Below, piece by piece: positions 17,057 through 26,423 of a DNA stretch of 64,000 nt. Where the stretch lies: contig JAUIMG010000001.1 of the NCBI GenBank assembly GCA_030433355.1, positions 186,001 to 250,000 on the forward strand. The letters are read 5' to 3'. The position numbers were made by a program, and so were the translations under genes. Under the pieces are notes generated by a model. That model was not told the origin of the DNA. It searched no databases and saw nothing but the letters and a program-made list of their open reading frames with translations. How positions within the stretch are numbered: the first letter of the stretch is position 1; the number at the start of each line of letters is the position of its first letter. This DNA comes from Bacteroidia bacterium. GTDB lineage: Bacteria > Bacteroidota > Bacteroidia > Flavobacteriales_E > Vicingaceae.

Positions 17057-18897
17057 TGAGCAATCTTGAAAATAGGAGAATAGTAATTGCTTTCATTTTT
17101 GTTTTGATAGCGGTTATATTCTTAATTCGCTTATTTTATGTACAGGTAATTGACAGTCATTATAAATTAGACGCTAACAATAATGTTAAAAGGCATATAA
17201 TTAAATACCCTGCAAGGGGTTTAATTTACGACAGAAATGGAAAGCTTCTTGTATATAATGAAGCAGCCTACGATCTTATGATAACGCCTAAACTGATAAA
17301 AGATGAATTCGACACTTTATCATTTTGCAATTTACTAGAAATTAGCAAAGACCAATTTATTGATAAGATCAAAAAAGCAAAAGGATATTCTCTTTACAAG
17401 TCTTCGATTTTTGAAAAGGAAATTTCTACCAAATCCTATGCTAAAATACAAGAACAGCTATTTAACTATCCAGGCTTTTTTGTTCAAACAAGAACGCTTA
17501 GAACGTACCCAGACAAAACTGCTTCTCACCTTTTAGGTTATGTAGGTGAAGCAAGCCCTAAAGTAATTGAACAAAATAGCTATTACAAATCAGGCGATTA
17601 TATTGGAATTAGCGGCATTGAAAGGGAATATGAGGCAGAATTAAGAGGAAAAAGAGGAGTGAAAATTGTAATGGTTGATGTTTTTAATCGCGAAAAGGGC
17701 AAGTTCCTAAATGGATCGTATGATTCAACTGCCGTTTCAGGAAAAGATTTAAAACTTACTATAGATGCTAAACTACAGAAATACGGAGAAAAGTTAATGC
17801 AAAATAAAAAGGGAAGTATAGTAGCCATTGACCCCAAAACAGGTGAAATACTCGCTTTAGTAAGTATGCCAACTTATGATCCAAATTTATTAGTTGGAAG
17901 AGCCAGATCTAAAAACTACCAAGAACTGTCTAATGACACACTTAAACCACTCTTTAATAGAGCTTTAATGGCAAAGTACCCACCAGGTTCAACTTTTAAA
18001 AGTATCAACGCATTAATAGGGCTACAAGAAGAAGTTTTGACACCAAATACGCTCTACAGTTGCAGAAACGGTTATTATTCGGGACGCTTCCACATGGGCT
18101 GCCATTCGCATAAATCTCCAGTTAATTTAGAGTTCTCAATTCAAACATCTTGTAACTCCTATTACAGCAATGTATTCAGAAGTATAATTGACAAATACCC
18201 TACTGCAGAAGAAGGTTATGATGTTTGGAGAAACTATGTATTAAATTTTGGATTAGGTAAAAAAACGAATATTGATTTACCCAATGAACTCTCAGGTTTT
18301 GTTCCAGAAACAGAATATTATGATAGATATTATAGAAAAGGAAGTTGGAATTCTCTTACTATTGTATCTCTTGCCATTGGACAAGGAGAGCTAGGATTTA
18401 CTCCAATGCAAATGGCAAACATGACAGCAACTATTGCCAATAGAGGTTATCATATTACACCACATATTGTTAAGGAAGTAGATGGATTACAAATCGATAT
18501 AAACAATAGTGATATTCAACAAATTCAAAGTGGAATTGATTCTATACATTTTGACAAAGTGGTGGAAGCCATGTTTCAAGTGGTAGAAAAAGGTACAGGA
18601 ACCAAAGCAAAAATTGAGGGCATTGAAGTGTGCGGAAAAACAGGTACGGTTCAAAATCCACATGGCGATGATCACTCTACCTTTATAGCATTTGCTCCCA
18701 AAGATGATCCACAAATAGCTATTTCAGTTTATGTAGAAAACGGTTATTGGGGCTCAAGGTGGGCAGCCCCAATTGCAGGCTTAATGATAGAAGAATACCT
18801 CAGAGATAGCATAAGCAGACCATATATTGAAAAACAAATGTTAGAAGGCGACCTAATTCATCCCCAAAAAGTACTGATTACTAATGCGCAGGAATAG
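17056..18897 (+). CDS. mrdA: penicillin-binding protein 2, elongation transpeptidase
   Basis: PBP2 cross-links peptidoglycan during side-wall growth, anchored in the inner membrane. The 613-residue sequence has an N-terminal anchor (about 8-27), a PBP dimerisation domain (about 50-215) and a transpeptidase domain. The catalytic serine lies in STFK (Ser312), SCN follows at about residue 368, and KTG at 528-530. It sits between mreD and rodA and overlaps rodA by 14 bases. This matches its role as the obligate partner of the RodA glycosyltransferase. Confidence 0.97.
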   Translation: MSNLENRRIVIAFIFVLIAVIFLIRLFYVQVIDSHYKLDANNNVKRHIIKYPARGLIYDRNGKLLVYNEAAYDLMITPKLIKDEFDTLSFCNLLEISKDQFIDKIKKAKGYSLYKSSIFEKEISTKSYAKIQEQLFNYPGFFVQTRTLRTYPDKTASHLLGYVGEASPKVIEQNSYYKSGDYIGISGIEREYEAELRGKRGVKIVMVDVFNREKGKFLNGSYDSTAVSGKDLKLTIDAKLQKYGEKLMQNKKGSIVAIDPKTGEILALVSMPTYDPNLLVGRARSKNYQELSNDTLKPLFNRALMAKYPPGSTFKSINALIGLQEEVLTPNTLYSCRNGYYSGRFHMGCHSHKSPVNLEFSIQTSCNSYYSNVFRSIIDKYPTAEEGYDVWRNYVLNFGLGKKTNIDLPNELSGFVPETEYYDRYYRKGSWNSLTIVSLAIGQGELGFTPMQMANMTATIANRGYHITPHIVKEVDGLQIDINNSDIQQIQSGIDSIHFDKVVEAMFQVVEKGTGTKAKIEGIEVCGKTGTVQNPHGDDHSTFIAFAPKDDPQIAISVYVENGYWGSRWAAPIAGLMIEEYLRDSISRPYIEKQMLEGDLIHPQKVLITNAQE

Positions 18898-20185
18898 TGG
18901 CTTAATAGATCATGTTGACTGGCTTTTAGTTGGTCTTTTTTTTATACTGGTACTTGCCGGATGGCTAAATATTTATGCGGCAGTATACAATGAAGACTTT
19001 CAGAGCATATTTGATACTTCTCAAAGGTATGGCAAACAGTTATTGTGGATATTTACTGCTATTGGCATTGCAACAGTCATTTTGTTGATTGATGAAAGGT
19101 TTTTTTCCACCTTTGGCTACCTGATCTATGGTTTGGTGCTATTTCTTCTTGTTGTAGTCATTTTTGTTGGTGACGAAACGAAAGGTGCAACTTCTTGGTT
19201 CTCCATAGGTGGCTTTAAAATACAGCCTTCCGAGTTTTCAAAGTTTGCAACAAATTTAGCTTTAGCCAAATACTTAAGTACGATAAACAATAAGCTTAAA
19301 GACATCAAAACAAAGCTAATAGCCATAGCTATTATCGGTTTGCCAGCAATCTTAATTCTGCTGCAAAACGACACGGGCTCAGCATTGGTATACGGAGCAT
19401 TCATTTTAGTATTATATCGTGAAGGTTTATCCGGTAATATCTTAATTGTAGGAGTTGCAGCAGCATTTTTATTTGTGATGACACTAATATTTCAAAACGA
19501 AATTTACCATTTACCTTTTGACTTAAAAATTGGTGGAGCCGCACTTTTAATTATAGTTCTCTCTTCATTCTCCCTAGTTCTCATTCTTCTTAATCGGAAG
19601 AAAAAACAATTAATAATTCCTATTCTAGCAATTTTAATTGGAGCAGTTGGCGTAATAAAGAGTGTTGATTATGTTTTTACTACTGTTTTAGAACCTCATC
19701 AATCGAAGAGAATAAATGTGATGCTTGGAATTGAATCAGACCCCAAAGGTGCGGGTTACAACGTTAACCAATCTCTTATTGCTATTGGTTCAGGAGGCCT
19801 TACAGGTAAAGGATATTTAAAAGGAACGCAAACAAAATATGATTTTGTTCCAGAACAAAGTACCGACTTCATTTTTTGTACAATTGGAGAAGAATGGGGT
19901 TTTGTTGGAAGCTTTTTTGTTGTTATTCTCTTTCTAGCATTACTTCTTAGAATTTTGTACCTCTGCGCAAGACAGCGGTCTAACTTTGCCAGAATTTATG
20001 GTTATGGTGTTGCCTCTATACTATTCTTTCACTTTACAATCAATATAGGCATGACTATTGGACTAGCTCCTGTGATTGGAATACCATTGCCATTTTTTAG
20101 TTATGGAGGTTCTTCATTATGGGCTTTTACAATACTTTTGTTTGTTTTTATAAAAATGGATGCTGATAGATTAGAAGTTTTATAA
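18884..20185 (+). CDS. rodA: SEDS peptidoglycan polymerase RodA
   Basis: RodA polymerises lipid II into glycan strands together with PBP2. The 433 residues hold about ten membrane helices and SEDS signatures: KIQPSEFSKFA (about 110), NDTGSALVYG, GLTGKGYLKGT, FVPEQSTDFIF and the C-terminal PFFSYGGSS. It is somewhat longer than the enterobacterial protein, with an additional hydrophobic stretch around residues 205-255, as I would expect in this phylum. It closes the rod operon; the next gene follows 10 bases later. Confidence 0.97.
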   Translation: MRRNSGLIDHVDWLLVGLFFILVLAGWLNIYAAVYNEDFQSIFDTSQRYGKQLLWIFTAIGIATVILLIDERFFSTFGYLIYGLVLFLLVVVIFVGDETKGATSWFSIGGFKIQPSEFSKFATNLALAKYLSTINNKLKDIKTKLIAIAIIGLPAILILLQNDTGSALVYGAFILVLYREGLSGNILIVGVAAAFLFVMTLIFQNEIYHLPFDLKIGGAALLIIVLSSFSLVLILLNRKKKQLIIPILAILIGAVGVIKSVDYVFTTVLEPHQSKRINVMLGIESDPKGAGYNVNQSLIAIGSGGLTGKGYLKGTQTKYDFVPEQSTDFIFCTIGEEWGFVGSFFVVILFLALLLRILYLCARQRSNFARIYGYGVASILFFHFTINIGMTIGLAPVIGIPLPFFSYGGSSLWAFTILLFVFIKMDADRLEVL

Positions 20186-20195
20186 TATAAAATAG

Positions 20196-21581
20196 ATGAA
20201 ATTTTTAACTTGGATTACCTTACTTCTTGCTTTTCAAATCTCATTCAGCCAGACTAAGTCTGATGCAAAGATGGGAGAGAATCAATACAAATTATTAGAA
20301 CTTACTTATGGGTTTTATGACAATGCTGAATTATTAGCAGTTGTTGAAGAAATTGGACACAATTTAGAAAAGCAATTAGACCTAGATTACAAGCTTCAAT
20401 ACCATCTTCTAGATATTGAAGAGCCAAATGCATTTGCTACATCTGGAGGTTATGTATATGTAACAAGGGGTTTACTAGCTCTAATTAATACAAAAGATGA
20501 ATTGGCAGGCATTCTTGGTCATGAACTTTCGCATGTAATTTTAAAGCATGGCTCTAAAAAGACCTACGGCAATATTCTGCCAACTCTCTTAAAATTACCA
20601 GGAAATATTATTGGATTAATAACTCTTCCAGAAATAGGAAATATTCTAAATTTCCCAATAGAGTTGACTTCCGAAGCTGCTCTTTCTGGTTTTAGCAGAG
20701 ATATGGAGAGTAATGCAGACAAATTAGGACTTGAAATAGCAACTAAAGCAGGATATTATCCATACGCGCTAGGAGATGCTCTGCTAAGACTCAATGATTA
20801 TGCTGAGTTTTTAGTGAATCATGAAATGGAAAAATCAATTTTCAATGATCACCCAATGACTCCAAAAAGAGTTCAAAAATTAAATGCAATTAATGAGAAG
20901 AAAGGGTTTGAAAGGCAATCTATTTCACCGGGAACAGCTATCAAAGAGTTAGATCAGTTAATCTATGGTCAAAATCCTAAAGGTGGAATCATTAAAGATT
21001 CAGCTTTTATACACCCTTCTATAGAGTTATATTGCGAATTCCCCTCCAAATGGAGTGTTAACAATTCACCTGAGTCTATTTCTGCCCTTTCAGATGATAA
21101 AAAGTCAATAATTCTAGTTTCTGTTGATGAATCAACAACCATTAAGTCTGCCTTAGAGAAAGAGCTAAAGAAATATAGAAATAGCAAAGTAATTGAGAAA
21201 CAAAAGATAATAGTTAATGGATTAAATGGATACCAACTTACATTGCAAGTATCTGCTGCTAAACAAGCTGATAAACTGCTAAAAATCATGTGGGTAGACT
21301 TTCCAAAATCTGCCAACCCAATAAAAATTCAAGCAATCGCTAAAGTAGAAGACTTCCCTAATGATTTAATTTATAAGTCATTTGAAACGTTCAGAGAAAC
21401 TGAAGCTAACGACCTTGACTTTTTTGAATATTCGAAAATAGTTCTGATAGACTCTATCAGTCAAATGGAGGGCAATCAAAAATTACTAAATATTTTAAAT
21501 AACCTGGAAGAAAAGAATTCAATTCCAGAGAATCACTATTTTAAAACAATAGAGAATTTCAAGCTAGGTAAAATAGAATAA
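20196..21581 (+). CDS. exported M48-family zinc metalloprotease
   Basis: A signal peptide (MKFLTWITLLLAFQISFSQ) precedes an M48 peptidase domain with the zinc motif HELSH at residues 109-113. The third ligand is probably the glutamate in SRDMESNADKLG. The M48 domain is followed by a C-terminal region of about 200 residues without a recognised domain. Members of this group (BepA/YggG-like) act in the periplasm on misfolded outer-membrane proteins. The gene follows rodA by 10 bases and may be read from the same promoter. It converges with the protease gene at 21588 and leaves only 6 bases between them. Confidence 0.9.
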   Translation: MKFLTWITLLLAFQISFSQTKSDAKMGENQYKLLELTYGFYDNAELLAVVEEIGHNLEKQLDLDYKLQYHLLDIEEPNAFATSGGYVYVTRGLLALINTKDELAGILGHELSHVILKHGSKKTYGNILPTLLKLPGNIIGLITLPEIGNILNFPIELTSEAALSGFSRDMESNADKLGLEIATKAGYYPYALGDALLRLNDYAEFLVNHEMEKSIFNDHPMTPKRVQKLNAINEKKGFERQSISPGTAIKELDQLIYGQNPKGGIIKDSAFIHPSIELYCEFPSKWSVNNSPESISALSDDKKSIILVSVDESTTIKSALEKELKKYRNSKVIEKQKIIVNGLNGYQLTLQVSAAKQADKLLKIMWVDFPKSANPIKIQAIAKVEDFPNDLIYKSFETFRETEANDLDFFEYSKIVLIDSISQMEGNQKLLNILNNLEEKNSIPENHYFKTIENFKLGKIE

Positions 21582-21587
21582 GCTATT

Positions 21588-23054
21588 TTATTTAATAGAA
21601 ATACTTAAGCTCTCTTTTACAAGTTCAATTGGTATTGCAAAACCTATTCCTTCTATCCCTGTACCAATAATTTTTCGTTGTACAATGCCAACAATCTGTC
21701 CATCTTTATTTAATAGTGGCCCTCCACTATTGCCGGGACTTATAGACATATCTACTTGCAAATAGGTATGTCCTTCATTCTTCCTCTTTCCACTTATAAT
21801 TCCTTTTGATATACTTTGACCTAAATCTAAATCAGCAGGTGTACCAATAGTTAAAACATCCATCCCCAGAGGGTAATCAGCTAAAGAATATAAAGGCAAA
21901 GCTTTAAACCCCTCCCCTTGAATATCAAGCAAAACAATGTCATTAAATTTATCATAGCTAACGATATCTGCAGAAAGGGTTAAACCTGATGAAAATTTAA
22001 CATCAATTTTATTTACTCCTTCTACCACATGATACGCACTTAGCATGAGACCTTTTTCGCTAATTATAACACCACTACCATGACCTCCATCAGTAATAAC
22101 AGTAACGCAGGAAGGGTTGACGTGTTGAATCATTTCAGAAGAAGAGGCAAACTCAGGTAAATCGATAGAAGGCAATTTAGTTTCCTTAACATCAACATCT
22201 ACTTTATAGGCCTCAAAATCTGACTTATCTTCTCGCACTAAACGAATAAGCTCCTCGCTTTTCAAAAAATCTATCAAAGCCAATTCAAAAACTTCTAAGT
22301 TATTTTGAGCACTCTCATAGCGGTTTTGCCTAAATCTAAAACTTGCAGTATTCTGCTTTTCTAAAATGATATTATTGGATTTTTTATTAAGAACCTTCCA
22401 ATTGAATGAGATTGTGGTAACTCCAACAAACTCTCCATCATTATAATCCTTTGCTGCAGACTCTCTATAACTTATATTATAGTCAACAACTTCTACTCCA
22501 ATAATATACTTTGGAAGTTTGTTATCGGAGTAATCCTCTTCTGAAAATAATTGCGAACCTTTGGATACTAAAGTATTGAAGCCCATATCTGTAGCAATCC
22601 TATAAAACTTTTTTTCAAAAGAATTATCTCCAACCTTAATTGAACCAGACCAGGTAATTTCTTCTGTAGGCCCTCTTAAAAATTTACGTTCACCAATTTT
22701 TTGTCCATTATCAAAGTCAACCAATAATTTATCGAATGCTATTAATGGCGTACCTTCTAAATCAAAAACATCAAAATCCTTATTAAGATTAATTCTTTCG
22801 TAATAATCAAATCTATTAGGTTTTTCAGTCAAGGTTTCAACAAAATCCTTGTAGCCAGATTTTTCAATTTTAAACTCAATCTTTTCATTAACTCTATCCT
22901 TCCAATAGTATTTTACTCGACAGGGGGTAACGCATTTTTCCTCACCATTCATATAAACAATAGCAGAGTCAGGAAAGGAAGTAAAAGTGTGTTGAAACTG
23001 ACCAAAATTCTCTAAACAAAAGAAAAGAGAGAGAAATAATAATAATACTTTCAT
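21588..23054 (-). CDS. PEGA-like plus trypsin-like S1C serine protease
   Basis: This is an exported 488-residue protein. A signal peptide (1-19) precedes a PEGA-like beta domain (about 22-92; PDSAIVYMNGEEKCVTPC). A beta-rich middle part (about 100-280) is unlike anything I recognise. The C-terminal DegP/HtrA-type protease domain carries a full triad: His342 in SAYHVVEG, Asp372 in KFNDIVLL and Ser443 in SPGNSGGPL. No PDZ domain follows, unlike ordinary DegP. The PEGA and middle parts may bind envelope polymers or regulate access. The next gene upstream (beta-barrel, 23064) is 9 bases away, so they probably form one transcript. The substrate is unknown. Confidence 0.85.
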   Translation of the reverse strand: MKVLLLFLSLFFCLENFGQFQHTFTSFPDSAIVYMNGEEKCVTPCRVKYYWKDRVNEKIEFKIEKSGYKDFVETLTEKPNRFDYYERINLNKDFDVFDLEGTPLIAFDKLLVDFDNGQKIGERKFLRGPTEEITWSGSIKVGDNSFEKKFYRIATDMGFNTLVSKGSQLFSEEDYSDNKLPKYIIGVEVVDYNISYRESAAKDYNDGEFVGVTTISFNWKVLNKKSNNIILEKQNTASFRFRQNRYESAQNNLEVFELALIDFLKSEELIRLVREDKSDFEAYKVDVDVKETKLPSIDLPEFASSSEMIQHVNPSCVTVITDGGHGSGVIISEKGLMLSAYHVVEGVNKIDVKFSSGLTLSADIVSYDKFNDIVLLDIQGEGFKALPLYSLADYPLGMDVLTIGTPADLDLGQSISKGIISGKRKNEGHTYLQVDMSISPGNSGGPLLNKDGQIVGIVQRKIIGTGIEGIGFAIPIELVKESLSISIK

Positions 23055-23063
23055 GAATAAATT

Positions 23064-23828
23064 TTAAAAGCGGTATAACAAGCCCATAGATATTTCATAA
23101 GCTGTTTGTGTATCATCTATTTTGCTGGTAAATTTTCGAATAGAAGTTGTCCCATTAAATTCATTCTCAGCAATTAGATAATTGAAACTAATTTCATCTG
23201 TTCCCAAGAAATCTACAGTAAATGCATAATTAAAAAAGAAATTATCTGCAATCTCGGGAGCATAGCCAAAAGTAAAGCCTACACCTCGAACTAAAGTATT
23301 TTCTGAAAAGTCTATATTTTCTTGAGGGAGGCTAGAACTTGCAGAACGGTTATAAGTAAACTCCTCATTATACGTTTCAAACGTATACCTTAGATCTAGG
23401 TATATTGGAGATTCTGTAGTAAAGTATATTCTTCCTAAAAGTGTTATACTAAAGGTATTTTTTATAAAATACCCTAAGTCTCCTTCAGCAAAAATAGTTT
23501 CTTGATTTTCAATTTTCCCACTACCCTCTACGAAGTCTGCAAAGTTGTCATTTCTTGCAAATACATATTTAAATCCATGAATAACAGGAATCCTAGCACT
23601 AATACCGATTCCAAAATTCCTAACTGGTCTACTTATAAAATCTAGATTAACTGCTAAGTCGTTCATTCTAGTAGCTGGATCAAAACTCCCTCCTTTGTCA
23701 AACCTAACATTATAGTAGGATAGCCTAACCCCTGCATAACTAAATTGCGAAAAAGCTTGAATTGATATAAGAGAAAAGAATAAAAATAAAACTCCTATTC
23801 TAAGATTAAAGGCTGAAAAATTTTTCAT
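23064..23828 (-). CDS. outer-membrane beta-barrel protein, function unknown
   Basis: The reading frame opens at a GTG at 23837, but the ATG at 23828 gives a clean signal peptide (MKNFSAFNLRIGVLFLFFSL, cleavage after AFS about residue 28), so I place the start there. The mature part is alternating beta strand with aromatic girdles and ends in YRF, with a terminal phenylalanine as in outer-membrane barrels. About 8-10 strands are likely. It heads a two-gene transcript with the PEGA/S1C protease, which could mature or watch over it. No substrate can be inferred. Confidence 0.75.
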   Translation of the reverse strand: MKNFSAFNLRIGVLFLFFSLISIQAFSQFSYAGVRLSYYNVRFDKGGSFDPATRMNDLAVNLDFISRPVRNFGIGISARIPVIHGFKYVFARNDNFADFVEGSGKIENQETIFAEGDLGYFIKNTFSITLLGRIYFTTESPIYLDLRYTFETYNEEFTYNRSASSSLPQENIDFSENTLVRGVGFTFGYAPEIADNFFFNYAFTVDFLGTDEISFNYLIAENEFNGTTSIRKFTSKIDDTQTAYEISMGLLYRF

Positions 23829-23854
23829 TTGAATCACTAACTATAAGACATCTG

Positions 23855-23862
23855 CGAAAATA
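23855..23862 (-). promoter_or_regulatory. -7 promoter element for the barrel/protease pair
   Basis: On the minus strand TATTTTCG lies 26 bases upstream of the ATG at 23828. It is close to the Bacteroidota -7 consensus TAnnTTTG and almost identical to TATCTTCG before the phoB-like gene. No clear -33 TTG was found. The rest of 23838-24005 holds no gene. Confidence 0.45.
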
Positions 23863-24005
23863 CTTTAATTGACTTTTAATAAATAATTATTCTCGGATTA
23901 AAGCAAAAATTAGTTATTGAAAATTCCAAACAATTTAAAAAGAAAGAAGGAAGATATTGCAAAAAGAAAAATGAAATTTATATTAGAAAAGAGAAATAGT
24001 TGAAT

Positions 24006-24254
24006 CTACATCTCAACAGCCTCCACAGACGTAATTTGAGGAACAGCCTTTTTAACTGCATCTTCAACTCCTGCTTTTAATGTCATAGCCGACATTTCAC
24101 AACTTTCGCAGGCTCCCATTAATTTTACTTTAGCAACATTATTCTCTACTCTAAGTAGTTTTATATCGCCACCGTCTGCTTCTAGAAATGGCCTTAAGGT
24201 TTGAATAGCCTCTTCAATTTTTGCAATTAACTCTTGATTGATTTCTGTATTCAT
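24006..24254 (-). CDS. NifU C-terminal-domain (Nfu) Fe-S scaffold protein
   Basis: The protein is 82 residues, essentially a single NifU C-terminal domain. It has the [4Fe-4S]-binding motif CESC in MGACESCEMSAMTLKAG and the conserved FLEADGGDI. It carries or assembles Fe-S clusters in the cytoplasm and passes them to apo-enzymes. It follows the Mrp gene by 12 bases on the same strand, so the two probably act together in cluster delivery. Confidence 0.95.
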   Translation of the reverse strand: MNTEINQELIAKIEEAIQTLRPFLEADGGDIKLLRVENNVAKVKLMGACESCEMSAMTLKAGVEDAVKKAVPQITSVEAVEM

Positions 24255-24266
24255 TCTAGAACAATA

Positions 24267-25340
24267 TTAAGCAATTACCTTCTCATCCACTATAGAAATA
24301 ACTTTATCTACAAGAGTTAAAAATGCTTTAGCCTGCATGGTCTCTTTTTGCAATACAGCAGGTCTACCTGCATCTCCTGCTTCTCTAATACTTTGCACTA
24401 TTGGAATCTCCGCTAGGTAAGGTATATTCATTCTTGCTGCTAAGTCTTTTGCACCACTTTTACCAAAGATGTAATACTTGTTTTCAGGTAGTTCCTCTGG
24501 AGTAAAATAGGCCATATTCTCCACCAAACCTAAAACTGGGACATTAATTTGAGGCAAACTAAACATGCCTAATGCTTTTCTTACATCAACTAATGCTATC
24601 TCTTGCGGTGTGCTAACCACAACAGCACCCGTCAATGGTATTTGTTGAACTAAGGTTAAATGCACATCTCCTGTTCCCGGTGGTAAATCAACAATCATAA
24701 AATCCAATTCTCCCCAATATGCATCATTAAATAATTGGGTTAAGGCTTTTGTTGCCATTGGGCCTCTCCATACCACTGCTTGATCTGGAGTTGAGAAAAA
24801 ACCGATAGACAATAATTTAACCCCATGACTTTCCACAGGTTTAATATATTCTTTCTGATCAACTACAATTGTCTCAGGTTTCTCATTACTAACATCAAAC
24901 ATAGCAGGAACTGATGGACCATAAATATCTGCATCCACCATACCCACTTTAAAGCCTTTTGAAGCCAAACCAGCCGCTAAATTGGCAGCAACTGTAGATT
25001 TTCCTACTCCACCCTTTCCAGATGCAACTGCTATAATATGCTTTACACCTGGCAAAACAGTTCTATGTTCTGGTTTACGCTCTTGCGCTTTCCCCATCGC
25101 TGTGATGCTTGCTTCAACCTCAACCTCAGCTCCCAAAAACCGCTTAATTTGATGCTCACAAGCCTCTTCCATCCGCTTTCTATTATGCATGGCAGGATTT
25201 GAAATTTGTAAATCAAACCTCACCTTGTTCTCAGATAACTCCAAGTTAGAAATCAATTGAAGAGTAACAATATCTTTCTTTAAATCAGGCTCTATAACAA
25301 AGGATAAGGCCTCTAATACTTTTTCTTTATTTAAACTCAT
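24267..25340 (-). CDS. Mrp/ApbC-type Fe-S cluster carrier ATPase
   Basis: The start at 25340 (ATG, MSLNKEKVL) is preferred over an upstream TTG. An N-terminal DUF59/MIP18 domain (about 1-85) is followed by a P-loop ATPase with deviant Walker A GKGGVGKST (about 110-118), VDADIYGPS and LPPGTGD. Mrp proteins carry Fe-S clusters to target enzymes. The CPxC motif that many homologues carry before YIFG is absent here (AYFTPEELPENKYYIFG). The adjacent Nfu protein, which does have CxxC, may supply the cluster ligands. This interplay is inference; the family call is firm. Confidence 0.95.
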   Translation of the reverse strand: MSLNKEKVLEALSFVIEPDLKKDIVTLQLISNLELSENKVRFDLQISNPAMHNRKRMEEACEHQIKRFLGAEVEVEASITAMGKAQERKPEHRTVLPGVKHIIAVASGKGGVGKSTVAANLAAGLASKGFKVGMVDADIYGPSVPAMFDVSNEKPETIVVDQKEYIKPVESHGVKLLSIGFFSTPDQAVVWRGPMATKALTQLFNDAYWGELDFMIVDLPPGTGDVHLTLVQQIPLTGAVVVSTPQEIALVDVRKALGMFSLPQINVPVLGLVENMAYFTPEELPENKYYIFGKSGAKDLAARMNIPYLAEIPIVQSIREAGDAGRPAVLQKETMQAKAFLTLVDKVISIVDEKVIA

Positions 25341-25377
25341 GGGCTGCAAAAATAACCAATATGCTAGTGGAAAAGTT

Positions 25378-25737
25378 CTACAATTCTAGCTCTTTAGAAG
25401 GATCCCAAAAAACTTCTTCAAAATTCATTATTTGATCCTTTTTTATAAAGTGTCCCTCTTCTTCCAATGCTTCTTGCATTGCGGTCGGATTTTGGAAATG
25501 ACCTTTTCCACTTAACATCCCAATTCTATTAACTACCCTATGGGCGGGAACATATTTTTCTTGAGAATGAGAATTATTCATCGCCCAACCTACCATTCTA
25601 GCACCATTCTTAGCTCCTATATAGTTCGCAATAGCTCCATATGAAGTTACCCTTCCCTTAGGTATCAATCTTACAACTTCATAAACCGATAAGAAAAAGT
25701 CCTTATTTTTTTCACTTGGTTTAAGAGATACACTCAT
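25378..25737 (-). CDS. alkyltransferase-like protein (ATL), catalytic Cys replaced by Ala
   Basis: The 119-residue protein consists only of the C-terminal DNA-binding fold of O6-alkylguanine methyltransferases, with the arginine finger in GARMVGWAM (Arg47). The active-site PCHR motif reads PAHR (Ala65). It therefore cannot accept alkyl groups. Known ATLs bind O6-alkylguanine, flip it and hand it to nucleotide excision repair. Its first four bases overlap the end of trmB. The nearby mfd would serve the same repair route, but it is 19 kb away and no operon link exists. Confidence 0.93.
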   Translation of the reverse strand: MSVSLKPSEKNKDFFLSVYEVVRLIPKGRVTSYGAIANYIGAKNGARMVGWAMNNSHSQEKYVPAHRVVNRIGMLSGKGHFQNPTAMQEALEEEGHFIKKDQIMNFEEVFWDPSKELEL

Positions 25738-26417
25738 AAATGAAACTTTAAATAGTTTATTTTATGTCCTTTTTCAGTGAAAATCTTCTCATAATGCGTT
25801 TTTATATTCAAGATTTTTTGATCTAAAGGTTCCTTCATCTGAAAGCCGTCGGCATATAAATCATGTGTAGATTCAATTAAATTATAATTCTGCTTTTTGA
25901 TTTCTTCCAAGGTATAGTCGAAGAAAAACAGGCTATCTGTTTTTAAATGGATAACTCCCTCTTTCTTTAGAAACTTTTTATATCTATCAATAAATAGTTT
26001 ATTTGTGAGTCGTTTCTTTTCCTGTCTATCTTTTGGCTGCGGATCTGGAAAAGTTATCCAGATTTCGTCTACTTCATTATTGGCGAAACAAGACTCTATA
26101 AACTCAATTCTAGTTCTTAAAAATGCAACATTCTTAATCCCCTCCTCCAAGGATGTTTTAGCACCTCTCCACATTCTAGCACCTTTAATATCTATCCCAA
26201 TAAAATTTTTATTAGGAAATAACTTTGCCATACCAAGGGTATACTCCCCTTTCCCACAGCCTAATTCAAGAACCAAAGGTAGATTCTTATCGAAAAAGGA
26301 ATTCCATTTCCCTTTCTGCTTGTAGTCCTTTCGAAAAACTTCCTCTAGACTAGGTTCGAAAACATGCGGAAATGTCTTCATTTCATCGAAGTGCTCTAAC
26401 TTCCTTTTTCCAGCCAT
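25734..26417 (-). CDS. trmB: tRNA (guanine(46)-N7)-methyltransferase TrmB
   Basis: TrmB uses SAM to methylate G46 in the tRNA variable loop. The 227-residue protein has the SAM-binding motif LELGCGKGEYTLGMA (about 50-64), FIGIDIKGARMW, and the family motif ITFPDPQPKDRQEKKRL. It overlaps the ATL gene by four bases and follows the aminopeptidase gene by 6 bases, so the set may be one transcript. The function is housekeeping. Confidence 0.97.
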   Translation of the reverse strand: MAGKRKLEHFDEMKTFPHVFEPSLEEVFRKDYKQKGKWNSFFDKNLPLVLELGCGKGEYTLGMAKLFPNKNFIGIDIKGARMWRGAKTSLEEGIKNVAFLRTRIEFIESCFANNEVDEIWITFPDPQPKDRQEKKRLTNKLFIDRYKKFLKKEGVIHLKTDSLFFFDYTLEEIKKQNYNLIESTHDLYADGFQMKEPLDQKILNIKTHYEKIFTEKGHKINYLKFHL

Positions 26418-26423
26418 TTTCCG

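Noticed and set aside
25378-25737. Active O6-methylguanine methyltransferase
   Set aside because: The acceptor cysteine is replaced by alanine.
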